From Alcaligenaceae bacterium (lineage in GTDB: Bacteria > Pseudomonadota > Gammaproteobacteria > Burkholderiales > Burkholderiaceae_B), in assembly GCA_012839585.1 (NCBI GenBank), contig DUNB01000034.1, positions 1 through 40,317 on the forward strand: a stretch of DNA of 40,317 nucleotides, written 5' to 3'. The notes under the pieces are model-generated. The model worked only from the letters and a program-made list of their open reading frames with translations, was not told where the DNA came from and ran no database searches. Below, piece by piece: positions 25,604-35,485 of this stretch. Within the stretch, counting starts at the first letter, position 1; the number at the start of each line of letters is the position of its first letter. Position numbers and translations under genes: made by a program.

Positions 25604-25677
25604 TCTAAAAGTAGGACTTTTAGACAGAAAACGACTACATTAAGTGGATTTAAATCCACTCACACAGCGATTCTGTG
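25604..25677. repeat. Three consecutive hairpins upstream of ilvD
   Basis: Within 74 bases lie TCTAAAAGT / ACTTTTAGA (25604-25624, 3-base loop), the 18-bp perfect palindrome AGTGGATTT / AAATCCACT (25643-25660), and CACAG / CTGTG (25663-25677, 5-base loop). They occupy the divergent gap between ilvD and a small membrane-protein gene. They could be operators or transcript structures; none has a clear T-run to be a terminator. Confidence 0.55.
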
Positions 25678-25713
25678 CAAGCTGGCATAACCCTGCGGTC
25701 CTTTTATAACGCG

Positions 25714-25887
25714 ATGAAACAACTATTATCCAAGCCGGTTTTACTTGCCTTTTTGATCAGCTTTCCACTCTGGATCATGCTGGGCAATTACCTGCTAGCT
25801 ATTTTCTGCGCTATTTTACTTAGCTTTTTTATTGGGATGGTGCGTGCCTTAATCACGCTTTCCAAAAACTCCAAAGATAAATCCTAA
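25714..25887 (+). CDS. Small membrane protein, unknown
   Basis: The 57-residue protein (MKQLLSKPVLLAFLISFP...) has two hydrophobic segments, about residues 8-24 and 25-46, and a basic, polar tail (SKNSKDKS). I use the ATG at 25714; an in-frame GTG at 25675 would overlap the hairpin cluster. The stop overlaps the start of the methyltransferase gene (TAATG), so the two are translationally coupled and it is probably real. I do not recognise the family. The tail in the cytosol and two-helix topology are inference. Confidence 0.65.
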   Translation: MKQLLSKPVLLAFLISFPLWIMLGNYLLAIFCAILLSFFIGMVRALITLSKNSKDKS

Positions 25888-27101
25888 TGCAGCTCTTACA
25901 TACCCCTATCTACCCCAATGGCTTGCCTGCACTGGAGGCCGACTTATTACCCGTTTTAGATCAGAACCATACCTACTTAACCAAGCTGATCAAGGAAAAC
26001 GGGGGCTTCTTGCCCTATGATCAGTGGATGCAAGCGGTACTGTATGCCCCACAGATTGGTTATTACAGTGGGGGCAGCACCAAATTTCACCTAGAGGGCG
26101 ATTTCACTACGTCCCCTGAACTCAGTCCATTATTTGGACAGACTTTGGCAATCCAAGTTCAGCAAATCCTACAACAATGTGGTCAAACCACGATTTTAGA
26201 ATTTGGGGCTGGATCGGGTGCTTTAGCCGAATCGCTCTTGGTCGCACTGGCCGATCTAGGGCTGGATCAAGTTAATTATTATATTCTAGAGCTCTCGCCG
26301 TCTCTACGGGCGCGCCAACAAGCGCGCCTAGCTCCTTTTGCTGATCAGATCCAGTGGTTAGACCATCTGCCACAAGACTTTGTGGGGTGTGTCATTGCTA
26401 ACGAGGTATTAGATGCTATGCCTGTGCACCTGGTGCAACGCGGCACAGATGAGCAAATTCTGGAAATTGGGGTGGCTCTTAATCAGGAACCTCAGATCGA
26501 TAGTCCCTCACCCTTTATGCTGGTTGGACGCCCTGCAAGCGGTGGCCTATTAAGACTCGCTCAGCAACGTCTGCCTCAAATTGCAGGTTATCGCTCTGAA
26601 ATCAATGCGCAAGCCGAAAGCTGGATTCGTGAAATGGGACATTGGCTCAAAAAAGGGGCTGCCTTACTCATCGATTACGGTTTTTCGCAACGCGAATACT
26701 ATCACCCCCAACGTGCCACGGGCACCTTGATGTGCCACTTTAGGCATTTTGCTCATGATGAATCCCTAATTTTAGCGGGCTTACAAGACGTCACTGCACA
26801 CGTGGATTTTACGGCTATCGCCGATGCCGCCTTAGAGGCAAAACTGGATGTACTCGGTTATATTTCCCAAGCGCATTTTTTAATGAACTGTGGCATCACC
26901 CAGCATTTAGAACGCCTACAGGCCCAATTGGATCTGAATAACCCCGTCCACTTACAAAGCTGGACACAACAAGTTTCCGCCGTGCAAAAACTGCTCTCCG
27001 AAGCAGAAATGGGTGAACTCTTTAAGGTCATTGCGCTCAGCAAAGATATCGACCCGCCACTCGTTGGTTTTATGATGCGCGATCGTCGCGATTTTTTATA
27101 G
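25887..27101 (+). CDS. SAM-dependent methyltransferase, MidA/NDUFAF7 family
   Basis: This 404-residue protein belongs to the family of mitochondrial NDUFAF7, a protein arginine methyltransferase for complex I assembly. It shows the family N-terminal motif FLPYDQWMQAVLYAPQIGYYSGG (near residues 40-62), GDFTTSPELSPLFGQTLA, the SAM-binding LEFGAGSGALAESLL, then NEVLDAMPVH and a late LLIDYGF. In bacteria, the substrate is unknown. Translation is coupled to the small membrane-protein gene upstream, and the DMT exporter begins seven bases downstream. Confidence 0.88.
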   Translation: MQLLHTPIYPNGLPALEADLLPVLDQNHTYLTKLIKENGGFLPYDQWMQAVLYAPQIGYYSGGSTKFHLEGDFTTSPELSPLFGQTLAIQVQQILQQCGQTTILEFGAGSGALAESLLVALADLGLDQVNYYILELSPSLRARQQARLAPFADQIQWLDHLPQDFVGCVIANEVLDAMPVHLVQRGTDEQILEIGVALNQEPQIDSPSPFMLVGRPASGGLLRLAQQRLPQIAGYRSEINAQAESWIREMGHWLKKGAALLIDYGFSQREYYHPQRATGTLMCHFRHFAHDESLILAGLQDVTAHVDFTAIADAALEAKLDVLGYISQAHFLMNCGITQHLERLQAQLDLNNPVHLQSWTQQVSAVQKLLSEAEMGELFKVIALSKDIDPPLVGFMMRDRRDFL

Positions 27102-27108
27102 GATCAGC

Positions 27109-28023
27109 ATGAGTACGGTGTCCTCTCCTCTTTTTAGTCGCCATATTTCGGTGTTGATTTTGCTTACCGTGGGCTGCTGCTTTGCAAGTGCCCATATTGC
27201 GGCGCGTATTTCATTTGACCACGGCACTGGGCTCGTTACGGCCGTTTTCTTTCGCTCTGGTGTGTGCTTGCTCTTGCTGAGCCTGATCGCCATTGTGCAC
27301 CGCCAGTCCCTGACCATGAGCTGGAAAACCGCCCCTTGGCAATTGGCGTTGGGGCTGCTCATCGTGATCCAAAGTCTGAGTATTTATGCTGCAGTTGCCC
27401 GCATCCCTGTAGGTATTGCTCTACTAGCGGGTAATACCTTTCCCGCACAACTAGCGCTCATCGCCTGGGCTTTGGGTGGTAGTGCGCCGTCTCGCAAGGC
27501 GGCCTTGTTAATGGGGTTCATTTTAATCGGTCTGCTCTTGGCCTTAGATATTCCGACGCTAATTCAATCCGACATGGGGAATATTCAGCAATGGGTCATC
27601 GGTGTTGGTTTCTCCCTGTTTGCGGCCTTTACCTTCGCCATCGGTCTATGGATCACGGAGAACAAGCTACGACATCTTAAGGGCGGTACGCGCAGTTTCT
27701 ACACCATGCTAACCGTATTATGCTTTAGCTTTTTTGTGGGACAAACGGAAGTGCTATTTGGGAAGCTGACCTGGCCAACGGACTGGGTAGGCTGGGGTAC
27801 GCTGACTTTGCTGGCCTGTTTGTATTCAGGTGGTTTCACCACCCTTTTTATGCTTGCTCCGCGCTTAAACCTAAGCCAAAATGCCCCGGCGATGAACATC
27901 GAGCCCATCGCCTCGTTAAGCTTAGGCTGGCTAATATTAGGACAAGCTCTGAACCCCATTCAGATCCTTGGCGGCGCAGTGGTTGTCAGCTGTATTATGG
28001 CTTTTGCTTATGTTAGAAAATAA
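27109..28023 (+). CDS. DMT/EamA family transporter
   Basis: This inner-membrane protein of 304 residues has ten hydrophobic helices in two EamA halves, the first with the [17 protein letters not shown] segment and the second ending in [29 protein letters not shown], the classic EamA C-terminal signature. Such exporters move metabolites or drugs; the substrate is unknown. GGAT precedes the ATG and seven bases separate it from the methyltransferase. The last 11 bases overlap the convergent cca gene. Confidence 0.9.
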   Translation: MSTVSSPLFSRHISVLILLTVGCCFASAHIAARISFDHGTGLVTAVFFRSGVCLLLLSLIAIVHRQSLTMSWKTAPWQLALGLLIVIQSLSIYAAVARIPVGIALLAGNTFPAQLALIAWALGGSAPSRKAALLMGFILIGLLLALDIPTLIQSDMGNIQQWVIGVGFSLFAAFTFAIGLWITENKLRHLKGGTRSFYTMLTVLCFSFFVGQTEVLFGKLTWPTDWVGWGTLTLLACLYSGGFTTLFMLAPRLNLSQNAPAMNIEPIASLSLGWLILGQALNPIQILGGAVVVSCIMAFAYVRK

Positions 28024-29149
28024 GCGCTAAGGCAGATAATCGGGCTTGCCACACCGCGGCGGGTATTTGCTTGCCTTGGCCCGCATGGGCCTTGGCGATG
28101 GCACCCGCATCAATGCCAGCAAAAGCTTGGGCATAGGTAGCCCAGCATGAAGTATCCACATCTGAAGCACACTGAGCGGCCGCTAACATCAAAGCAAAGC
28201 GCTCCGGACGACGCAACACATCACAACGACGTAGCAGGTCGGCTACCGACTCAACCTCATTGGCGTCTACCGCATCAGCCATAAACATCGGTAGCAACAG
28301 GGCTAACTCTTTATAAGCGCTAGGCGCACGCAAGTGTTCAGCTATTGCCTGTATTCCAGTGCTTTGATGACAAAGCAAAGCAAAGCGCTGCTCAGGATTT
28401 AATGATTTTTCCACCGCGCAGTTAAGCGCTGTTTCGACAGGAGCATTAATCACCAAACCTGGCATGACTCGCGCCAAAGCGCCGCAGCTCTCTAATACCT
28501 GCAACATACGCAAAGGATGCGCTGTTTTTAAGCCTTTGTGCAGTTCCTGCCACACACGCTCAGGAACCAGAGCATCTACCTCGCCATTTGCTACCAGCTC
28601 TTTAGCCAAAGCCAGGGTCTGATCGGCAATAGAAAAATCACTGAAGCGCGAAGCAAAACGGGCCAGGCGTAAAAGTCGTACCGGATCCTCGATGAAGGCC
28701 TCGCCAATATGACGCAACACCTTGTCCTTCAGGTCCTGATAGCCATTGAGCGGATCATACAACTGCCCTTGAATATCTACCGCCAAGGCATTAACGGTGA
28801 GATCTCGGCGCCGCAAATCATCGGCTAAGCTCACATCCTCGCCAGTATAAAAGGTAAAGCCTTTATAACCCCGTCCGGACTTGCGCTCCGTACGCGCTAA
28901 GGCGAACTCCTCTTTGGTCTTTGGGTGCAAGAAAACAGGGAAGTCTCCCCCTACGGGGATAAAGCCGCGCTGCGCCATTTGCTCTGGTGTCGCGCCTACT
29001 ACCACCCAGTCTCTGTCCCCAGCGGGCAAACCCAGCAGCGCATCACGTACCGCCCCACCCACCACGTAACAATCCAACCCATCCAGTAAAGGGTCCGAGT
29101 CGGGAAACAAGCCCTGCAAAGCGGAAAGGTGAGGCATAGATACCGTCAT
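28013..29149 (-). CDS. cca: CCA-adding tRNA nucleotidyltransferase
   Basis: This 378-residue enzyme adds or repairs the 3'-CCA of tRNAs. The polymerase head is clear: [13 protein letters not shown], then the metal-binding [11 protein letters not shown] with the DxD pair, the [13 protein letters not shown] motif, [15 protein letters not shown], and EPVRVWQEL-like [12 protein letters not shown]. The C-terminal domain is shorter than in E. coli (412 residues), and its HD phosphohydrolase signature is missing: HDLGK is replaced by HQSTG and the first histidine stretch is deleted. Its start overlaps the stop of the transglycosylase (TAATG). It ends against the convergent DMT transporter. Confidence 0.93.
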   Translation of the reverse strand: MTVSMPHLSALQGLFPDSDPLLDGLDCYVVGGAVRDALLGLPAGDRDWVVVGATPEQMAQRGFIPVGGDFPVFLHPKTKEEFALARTERKSGRGYKGFTFYTGEDVSLADDLRRRDLTVNALAVDIQGQLYDPLNGYQDLKDKVLRHIGEAFIEDPVRLLRLARFASRFSDFSIADQTLALAKELVANGEVDALVPERVWQELHKGLKTAHPLRMLQVLESCGALARVMPGLVINAPVETALNCAVEKSLNPEQRFALLCHQSTGIQAIAEHLRAPSAYKELALLLPMFMADAVDANEVESVADLLRRCDVLRRPERFALMLAAAQCASDVDTSCWATYAQAFAGIDAGAIAKAHAGQGKQIPAAVWQARLSALALIF

Positions 29150-31257
29150 TAAGGTAATTGAGTCCCTGAGTTAGCGGTAGGAACAATAGTTCCTAAGCGC
29201 TGTTTGAGTGAATGTGGCTGCCCACTAAATACCATCGAATAATAGGTGGCATTTGAGAGCACGTTTTTAACGTACAAACGGGTTTCTGTGAAAGGAATGG
29301 TTTCTGCAAAGATCGCCCCCTCCACAGGGCCTTGTAGTCTAGAGCGCCAATTTAAAGGACGCTTGGGACCGGCGTTATAACCCGCAGAGGCTAATACCTC
29401 GGAGCCATTAAGCTGCTGTAACACCATATTCAAGTAATTCGTACCTAAAATGGTATTCACCTCAAAGTCATTCACCATAGACGGTTTAAAATCAGACATG
29501 CCGATTTTATTTGCCGTCCATTTGGCTGTGGCGGGCATCAACTGCATCAAACCCGAAGCCCCAACCCCAGAGCGAGCATCGGTCATAAAGCGGGACTCTT
29601 GGCGGATCAACCCATACACCCAAGCCGGATCTAAGCCAATTAAACGAGCTTTTTCCGTTACACCGCCCTCAAAGGGGGCGACAAATCGTTGGCCGAAGTC
29701 CACTTCGTGTTTGGTCAATAATGACGTATTCACCACGCGATCGTACACATGATGGTTGCGCGCTAATTCAGCCGCTGCACGTAATTGACGGTCATTCATA
29801 CCGCGCAAGGCAAAGCCCCATTCCGGCGTGGCCTCGGCACGCCAACCTAGATCAAATAAAGCCAAAGCACGTAATAGACCAGGACGGGTTTGCACGTCCT
29901 GCATTTCAGCTGGGGTCACCGCCGATGGTTTAGACGGTAACGGAATAGCACGCCCTAGCTCTTCGTTTGCCAGCTGACCATAGAAGCCCAAGTCATCTGT
30001 AATGGACTCGTAGGCCGCACGTGCCTCGGCTTGATTGCCCTGAGCCTCTAGAGCACGCGCACGCCAGTACACCCAAACGGGTTCAGCGGCCTGAGCGGCA
30101 GACATTTTTTCTACGGCGCGCTGCACGTATTTCCATTCGATGGGGTATTGACGTAATTCGGAACGGACCTCCCAAGCACTGTTGTAGTCGGTTTTAGGGG
30201 TGTTACCCGATTTTCTGTACCAACGAGCGGCATCCGCCTCGACTCGTAACGCTGGCACCAGACCAAACTGGCCCCAGACCCAATTTAGGTTGTCTGTAGG
30301 GATTTTATCTTTCCAGTTTTGCTCTATGTACTGAGCCTGCTCTGCACGATTATTGGCTCGTCCTAAGCGGGATAAAGCCAACGATACCAATTCAATATCC
30401 GCCTGTCCTGCTACGGATTGCTTTTGATCCAACCAGTTGCGTGGTGACTTCATCAGCGCCGTATAGTCCTGCATTTGTCGACCATCAAAAATAATGGCGG
30501 CAAAGCGGCGCGCTTGGTCAACTTTGCCCTGCTCTAAAGCAGCACGCATTAGGTCACGCACATCGTTAAAGCCTATCGCTTTGTCTACCCACAGCTGATC
30601 CAGCAAGGTCCAGCAGCTAGCGCCTGGTCGGAATTGGCTTAATATACGCTGGGTATCCAAGGACTGTTGAGTCATGTGCATACCGTAGGCCGACGCACAA
30701 CGCACCTGAGAGTTACCCAAATCAGCCGGATTTAATTGATTAATGACCTTAAAGTCACCGCCGCGCGCTGCTGCAATGGCCCAATCCCCTTTTAGGCGTT
30801 CGGCCAAGTATTCGTCGTCGTATTCCCGTAAGAACTGCCATAACTGATCAGTGGGTACGGGACTAGTGGTATCGTGCAGCTGCTGACGCAAGTGCCAATA
30901 CGCCGGATATGCGCCTAAGACAGGGTCTGCCTTGGCAATGGGAATGAGTTCAGGCAGGCGCCGCCAGTTTTTAGTGCGCACCGCCTCTTTAGCCTCTAGA
31001 ACAGCGGCACGCGCTGCAGCTGGAGCGGTTGGCAGCTGTTGCCAGCGTACCGCCGGAGGTGGCGCGGCAGCCTGCGTCATCACGGGATTAGACGCGATAG
31101 CCGTGTCAGCTTTTTTTACATCAGCCTGAGTCGGCGCATCTGCGCCTGCACAACCTGTTAAAAAAACACTGCCTAATAGTCCAGCACTGAGCAAGGCGCG
31201 ATTTAAGCGCCTTTTCGTGCCTAACACCGTGTTTTTCTGATACCGTATTAACAACAT
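29149..31257 (-). CDS. Lytic murein transglycosylase, lipoprotein (Slt70-like)
   Basis: This 702-residue lipoprotein cleaves the MurNAc-GlcNAc bond of peptidoglycan. The lipobox LTGC lies at about residues 33-36, preceded by a basic, hydrophobic signal. A long alpha-superhelical region of TPR-like repeats (about 80-500) precedes the SLT domain (about 530-680), with catalytic glutamate in [20 protein letters not shown] and AGYNAGP. The longest start (31257) leaves only 26 bases to the divergent 5-formyl-THF cyclo-ligase gene. A GTG at 31227 gives a more typical signal peptide, so the start is uncertain. Confidence 0.93.
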   Translation of the reverse strand: MLLIRYQKNTVLGTKRRLNRALLSAGLLGSVFLTGCAGADAPTQADVKKADTAIASNPVMTQAAAPPPAVRWQQLPTAPAAARAAVLEAKEAVRTKNWRRLPELIPIAKADPVLGAYPAYWHLRQQLHDTTSPVPTDQLWQFLREYDDEYLAERLKGDWAIAAARGGDFKVINQLNPADLGNSQVRCASAYGMHMTQQSLDTQRILSQFRPGASCWTLLDQLWVDKAIGFNDVRDLMRAALEQGKVDQARRFAAIIFDGRQMQDYTALMKSPRNWLDQKQSVAGQADIELVSLALSRLGRANNRAEQAQYIEQNWKDKIPTDNLNWVWGQFGLVPALRVEADAARWYRKSGNTPKTDYNSAWEVRSELRQYPIEWKYVQRAVEKMSAAQAAEPVWVYWRARALEAQGNQAEARAAYESITDDLGFYGQLANEELGRAIPLPSKPSAVTPAEMQDVQTRPGLLRALALFDLGWRAEATPEWGFALRGMNDRQLRAAAELARNHHVYDRVVNTSLLTKHEVDFGQRFVAPFEGGVTEKARLIGLDPAWVYGLIRQESRFMTDARSGVGASGLMQLMPATAKWTANKIGMSDFKPSMVNDFEVNTILGTNYLNMVLQQLNGSEVLASAGYNAGPKRPLNWRSRLQGPVEGAIFAETIPFTETRLYVKNVLSNATYYSMVFSGQPHSLKQRLGTIVPTANSGTQLP

Positions 31258-31283
31258 GAATTAGCCCTTAAAAAATACGCACT

Positions 31284-31904
31284 ATGTCTCAAAATCATCA
31301 AAACCTACGCCGAACCCTACTGGATTTACGAGCCCAACAAGACAGCAATCAAATGCGTCGCGGTGCCCTGCTGATGCGAGGCCGTTTATTTACTTGGCTT
31401 AATGACTATCGTAGCCGATTAAGCGCCTCGGGGCATAATCAACCTTTGCATATTGCCGCGTTTTGGTCACTAGAAAACGAGCCCGACTTGGGACCGTTGC
31501 TTGCCCAATGGGCCGAGCTAGAGCACCTGCACCTATCATTACCTTGTGTAGTAAAGGAAAACAGCCCCCTGGTCTTTAGACCCTGGGATAACTCAACACC
31601 GATGAAAACCGCCGCGTTTGGTGTGCAAGAGCCTGATACAGACCGTGTTGCACCCAACCCAGATATTATGTTGGTGCCTACCTTAGGCTTTACACGCACT
31701 GGCGATAGAATGGGTTATGGTAAAGGTTATTATGACCGGACTTTGGCACACTTAAAAGCCCAAAATCACGAGGTGGTGAGCATAGGAATCGCCTGGGCGG
31801 TGGGAGATTTGTCTTCTTATGATTACACCCCAGCAGATCACGACCAGCCTTTGCATTCTGTATTAACCGATAAGGGCTGGGCCGTGCCTGCCCCTACCGT
31901 TTAA
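31284..31904 (+). CDS. 5-formyltetrahydrofolate cyclo-ligase
   Basis: This 206-residue cytosolic enzyme converts 5-formyl-THF to 5,10-methenyl-THF with ATP, feeding the one-carbon pool. The family motif MGYGKGYYDRTL is near residue 145, and LVPTLGFTRTGDRMGYG and VSIGIAWA are also typical. No ribosome-binding site is seen before the ATG, so leaderless translation is possible. It is divergent from the transglycosylase across only 26 bases. It is convergent with metF, another folate enzyme, 16 bases away. Confidence 0.93.
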   Translation: MSQNHQNLRRTLLDLRAQQDSNQMRRGALLMRGRLFTWLNDYRSRLSASGHNQPLHIAAFWSLENEPDLGPLLAQWAELEHLHLSLPCVVKENSPLVFRPWDNSTPMKTAAFGVQEPDTDRVAPNPDIMLVPTLGFTRTGDRMGYGKGYYDRTLAHLKAQNHEVVSIGIAWAVGDLSSYDYTPADHDQPLHSVLTDKGWAVPAPTV

Positions 31905-31912
31905 TAACTAGG

Positions 31913-31931
31913 TGTCGCGTTTAGCGCGACA
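31913..31931. terminator. GC-rich hairpin between the cyclo-ligase gene and metF
   Basis: TGTCGCG (31913-31919) and CGCGACA (31925-31931) form a perfect 7-bp stem with a 5-base loop that contains the metF stop. No T-run follows on either strand, so termination may be weak. Confidence 0.4.
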
Positions 31932-32757
31932 ACCGCTCTACAATTTTCATGGTGGTTTCTGACCCGTTTAGCGTATAAAAATGCAAACCGGGCGCGCCAC
32001 CATCGATTAAATCTTGTGACAGTTTAGTCACCACGTCCAAACCAAAGGCGCGGATCGAGGCACGATCATCACCAAAGTCAGCCAGACGCAATTTAATCCA
32101 GCGCGGAATTTCGGCCCCACACATATTAGAAAACCGAATTAGCTGTGATGAATTCATGATCGGCATAATGCCTGGGATAATGGGTACGTCTACCCCCATT
32201 TTCTGTACCCGATCCACAAAATCAAAATAGGCATTTGCGTTGTAGAAATACTGCGTAATGGCCGCATCGGCACCCTGTTTAACTTTGAAGACAAAATGCT
32301 CCAGGTCTTCTTGGAATGAAAGTGCCTGTGGGTGCATTTCAGGGTAGGCGGCTACTTCTACGCGAAAAGCATCACCACTGTGTTCGCGTATAAAAGCGAC
32401 TAGGTCGCTGGCATAACGCAATTCACCTACATCGCCCCCCATACCAGAAGGCAAGTCTCCACGCAGAGCCACTAAACGTTTAATCCCTTTGGCTTGATAA
32501 CCATCTAGGATTTCCGCTATCTCGGCCTTGGTAGAGCCAATGCAGGATAAGTGGGGTGCCACATCAAAACCCAGGTTTTGCAAGAGGTCCACCGCCCCCA
32601 CTGTTCCTGAGCGTGTGGATCCCCCCGCACCAAACGTCACACTGACGTAACTTAAATCTAGTCCCATTAAGGACTTGGCTGAACGCACTAATTTTTCTTG
32701 CGCAGCAATGTCGCGCGGAGGAAAAAACTCCGCGCTAATAACAGCTTTATCACTCAT
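31921..32757 (-). CDS. metF: Methylenetetrahydrofolate reductase
   Basis: This 278-residue flavoenzyme reduces 5,10-methylene-THF to 5-methyl-THF for methionine synthesis. The beta/alpha barrel begins with AEFFPPR; VTFGAGGSTR, HLSCIGSTKAEI, RGDLP, AAYPEMHP, GADAAITQYFYN and GIMPI are all family motifs, with the usual FAD and folate contacts. It follows the 4-TM holin-like gene by five bases without a ribosome-binding site, so coupled translation is likely. Proximity to metK gives a small methyl-cycle region; ahcY, often in this neighbourhood in relatives, is absent. Confidence 0.96.
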   Translation of the reverse strand: MSDKAVISAEFFPPRDIAAQEKLVRSAKSLMGLDLSYVSVTFGAGGSTRSGTVGAVDLLQNLGFDVAPHLSCIGSTKAEIAEILDGYQAKGIKRLVALRGDLPSGMGGDVGELRYASDLVAFIREHSGDAFRVEVAAYPEMHPQALSFQEDLEHFVFKVKQGADAAITQYFYNANAYFDFVDRVQKMGVDVPIIPGIMPIMNSSQLIRFSNMCGAEIPRWIKLRLADFGDDRASIRAFGLDVVTKLSQDLIDGGAPGLHFYTLNGSETTMKIVERLSR

Positions 32758-32762
32758 TTATT

Positions 32763-33101
32763 TTAGTTTGGAATTAAGTTAGACAATAAGCTGGTCGCAA
32801 TACTGTACACAATGGCTCCGATAAAGGCCCACCAGAATCCGGTCACCTCAAAACCTTTCAGTATAGACCCAGCCAACCAGAATAACAGAGCGTTGATGAC
32901 TAATAGAAATAAGCCCAATGTCACCACGGTTAGGGGTAAAGTTAGAATCTGTAATACCGGCTTGAGCAGCATGTTTAATAGCCCCAGCACAATGGCGGCA
33001 ATAAGAGCTGAACCAAAGCTGGCCACATGAATACCAGGTATTAAATACGCCACAATCAATAATGCCACCGCATTTAAAATCCACACTAGTAATAAAGTCA
33101 T
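32763..33101 (-). CDS. Phage holin family / DUF360-like membrane protein (YvlD)
   Basis: This 112-residue inner-membrane protein has four hydrophobic helices (about 3-20, 28-50, 54-78 and 85-108) and the family pattern MTLLLVWILNAVALLIVAYLIPG, GLLNMLLKPVLQILTLPLTVVTLGLFLLVINALLFWLAG. Despite the name, nothing else suggests a phage, and this gene sits beside metF in many Burkholderiales. Function is unknown. Its promoter probably lies in the 70 bases before it, beyond the metK terminator. Confidence 0.9.
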   Translation of the reverse strand: MTLLLVWILNAVALLIVAYLIPGIHVASFGSALIAAIVLGLLNMLLKPVLQILTLPLTVVTLGLFLLVINALLFWLAGSILKGFEVTGFWWAFIGAIVYSIATSLLSNLIPN

Positions 33102-33175
33102 ATTAACGCTCCGTTATAAAAAGACTATTCAAAACCAGATAACTAAACCTTACCACTTTAGCCCTAATCAGTCTG

Positions 33176-33212
33176 AAAAAAACGCCTACCTTGTTCTTAA
33201 AGGTAGGCGTTT
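33176..33212 (-). terminator. Intrinsic terminator after metK
   Basis: AAACGCCTACC (33180-33190) and GGTAGGCGTTT (33202-33212) are exact complements with an 11-base loop, four bases past the metK stop, followed on the minus strand by T-rich sequence. It separates metK from the holin-metF transcript. Confidence 0.9.
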
Positions 33213-33216
33213 GGGC

Positions 33217-34380
33217 TTAAATAGCAGCGCGTAATGCCGCGGCTTTATCCGTGGCTTCCCATGAAAACTCTGGCTCACTGCGACCAAAGTGACCATAAGC
33301 AGCGGTTTTTTTGTAGATAGGACGTAATAAATCCAACATCTGCACAATGCCACGTGGACGTAGATCAAAATGATCACGCACGAGCAAAGCGATTTGATCG
33401 TCGGGCACAATGCCAGTGCCGTTGGTGTATACCGTAATGTTGATGGGCTCTGCCACACCAATCGCATAACTGACCTGGACCTCGCACTGACGTGCTAGCC
33501 CCGCAGCAACGATGTTTTTTGCCACATAACGTGCCGCATACGCAGCGGAACGGTCTACTTTAGAAGGGTCTTTACCAGAGAAAGCACCACCGCCGTGTGC
33601 GCAAGCACCACCGTAGGTATCTACAATGATTTTGCGGCCAGTTAAGCCACAGTCACCATGTGGGCCACCGATCACAAATTTACCGGTTGGATTCACCAAG
33701 AAGCGAGTTTTATCGGTCAGCAAGCCTTCGGCAAAGGTTGGCTTAATGATTTGCTCAATTACGGCCTCGTGAATTTCAGGCTGGCTGATTTCTGGATGGT
33801 GTTGGGTAGAAAGCACCACGGTATCAACCTCTACAGGGCGACCGTCCACGTAACGGAAGGTCACCTGTGCTTTGGCATCCGGACGCAACCACGGCAAACG
33901 ACCGTCTTTGCGTAATTCGCTTTGGCGCTGCATCAGACGGTGCGCATACCAAATCGGTGCAGGCATCAAATCTGGAGTTTCATCACAAGCAAAACCAAAC
34001 ATTAAGCCTTGGTCACCGGCGCCCTGGTTGATCAGTTCTTCTGGGGATCGATCTACCCCTTGGGCTATATCGGGCGACTGCTTGTCATAAGCCACTAACA
34101 CTGCGCAGCTTTTATAGTCAATACCGTAGTCGGCATTGTCATAGCCAATTTGCTTGATGGTGTCGCGTGCTACATCAATATAATTCACATTAGCTGTGGT
34201 GGTGATTTCACCAGCCAACACCACTAGACCCGTATTACAAAGGGTCTCGGCCGCTACACGTGCATTGGGGTCTTGTTCAAAGATAGCATCCAGTATGGCA
34301 TCAGAAATTTGATCTGCGACCTTGTCTGGATGGCCTTCGGAAACGGATTCCGAAGTAAATAAAAAATCATTATGTGCCAC
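33217..34380 (-). CDS. metK: S-adenosylmethionine synthetase
   Basis: This 387-residue enzyme makes SAM from methionine and ATP. I start it at the GTG at 34380, because AGGA precedes it and the protein then begins (V/M)[23 protein letters not shown] as in Bordetella-type MetK; the longest frame adds 16 unlikely residues. Visible motifs are [12 protein letters not shown] (ATP/adenine loop), [26 protein letters not shown] and [18 protein letters not shown]. It has its own terminator and a leader of over 150 bases with no riboswitch that I can name. It is divergent from the lipid A acyltransferase gene. Confidence 0.97.
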   Translation of the reverse strand: MAHNDFLFTSESVSEGHPDKVADQISDAILDAIFEQDPNARVAAETLCNTGLVVLAGEITTTANVNYIDVARDTIKQIGYDNADYGIDYKSCAVLVAYDKQSPDIAQGVDRSPEELINQGAGDQGLMFGFACDETPDLMPAPIWYAHRLMQRQSELRKDGRLPWLRPDAKAQVTFRYVDGRPVEVDTVVLSTQHHPEISQPEIHEAVIEQIIKPTFAEGLLTDKTRFLVNPTGKFVIGGPHGDCGLTGRKIIVDTYGGACAHGGGAFSGKDPSKVDRSAAYAARYVAKNIVAAGLARQCEVQVSYAIGVAEPINITVYTNGTGIVPDDQIALLVRDHFDLRPRGIVQMLDLLRPIYKKTAAYGHFGRSEPEFSWEATDKAAALRAAI

Positions 34381-34605
34381 AGTAGTACATCCTGTAGGTT
34401 TTAAGTCAAAGCAAGGGCGTTGCACCACGAAAAAGAGCCTAGGCTAGACCTATCAGGGCGCGACGCTTTAGCGGGAATTTTTGATCTCTTAACGAGAATA
34501 TCGCTCCGCAAGTTGTCGGTTAACTCAGCGATCTTTCTATTTTAAGCAAAAATACGCGAAGATTCATACTATATTGTTGTTTATCTATATAACCGTTTAC
34601 TCATT
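34381..34605. other. Divergent intergenic region metK / acyltransferase
   Basis: This holds a small palindrome (AGCCT / AGGCT, 34436-34445), a short hairpin (TCTC / GAGA, within 34485-34497) and AT-rich sequence near 34560-34600 that is probably the promoter of the acyltransferase gene. No SAM riboswitch class could be matched by eye. Confidence 0.35.
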
Positions 34606-35460
34606 ATGTTTTTGTTTTTGTTGAAACTACTCGCAAAGCTCCCCTTACGATGGCTGCATTGCCTAGGCTCGTTGCTTGGAATCGTGGTTTATTTACTACC
34701 CGGCCGTTATCGCAATCGCTTACAAAAAAATGCAGCCCAAGCAGGCTATACCGAGCCAGCCTTCGCCCGTCGTGCAGCAGCACATACTGGCGCTATGATT
34801 CTAGAAACACCTAAGGTCTGGTTAGATGCTGGCAGCTGCTTAAAAAAATGCGTCTCAGATGACGAGGCCGTCGTACAAGCCGCTTTGGCTGAGCAGCGTG
34901 GTGTATTGTACCTAACCCCTCATTTAGGCTGCTTTGAGATCACGGCGCGCGTCTTGGTCAAACACGGACCGATTACCGTCATGTTTAGACCTCCTCGTCA
35001 GGCATTCATTGAACCCGCCATGCAAGTTTCTCGTAATATGCCTGGGCTAAATGCTGTTCCTGCTTCCGTGCGCGGCATACGTGAGTTTCTGCGCGCCTTG
35101 AAGCGAGGCGAAGCCGTGGGTATGCTACCAGATCAAGTCCCTAGTTCGGGGGACGGTGTGTGGGCGCCCTTTTTCAACAAACCCGCGTACACCATGACCT
35201 TAGCCGCCAAACTGGCTTTACAGGCTGATGTGCCCGTGGTGCTAACCGCCGGAGAGCGCCTACCCAAAGGTAAAGGTTGGCGCATTCATTATTTGCGCCT
35301 TGATCCACCGGCTGAGCCCACCGTAGAAAACATGGTGTTTGCGATCAATCAGGCCATGGAACAACTCATTCAACGCTTTCCCGAACAATACCTCTGGAGC
35401 TATAACCGCTATAAAATTCCGCCTGAGGCGCCCGCCATTCCGGATTCCCTTAAACAGTAA
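34606..35460 (+). CDS. LpxL/HtrB-type lipid A acyltransferase
   Basis: This inner-membrane enzyme of 284 residues adds a secondary acyl chain to lipid A from acyl-ACP. The N terminus is a membrane anchor (LLKLLAKLPLRWLHCLGSLLGIVVYLLP). The catalytic HX4(D/E) motif is PHLGCFE near residue 105, with MFRPPRQ and MLPDQVPSSGDGVWAPFF further on, and WSYNRYK at the C terminus as in the family. In relatives two such genes plus dapF often follow metK; here only one is present. It is upstream of DUF484 and xerC, 25 bases from the former. Confidence 0.92.
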   Translation: MFLFLLKLLAKLPLRWLHCLGSLLGIVVYLLPGRYRNRLQKNAAQAGYTEPAFARRAAAHTGAMILETPKVWLDAGSCLKKCVSDDEAVVQAALAEQRGVLYLTPHLGCFEITARVLVKHGPITVMFRPPRQAFIEPAMQVSRNMPGLNAVPASVRGIREFLRALKRGEAVGMLPDQVPSSGDGVWAPFFNKPAYTMTLAAKLALQADVPVVLTAGERLPKGKGWRIHYLRLDPPAEPTVENMVFAINQAMEQLIQRFPEQYLWSYNRYKIPPEAPAIPDSLKQ

Positions 35461-35485
35461 TATTGCTTATACCTAGGATTCATCT

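Noticed and set aside
32763-33101. Prophage remnant (holin-like gene)
   Set aside because: The gene is a DUF360-like membrane protein commonly beside metF; no other phage gene is in the window.
34381-34560. SAM or SAH riboswitch before metK
   Set aside because: I compared with the SAM-I, SAM-II and SAH patterns that I remember and found only scattered short matches, not the conserved core or pseudoknot.
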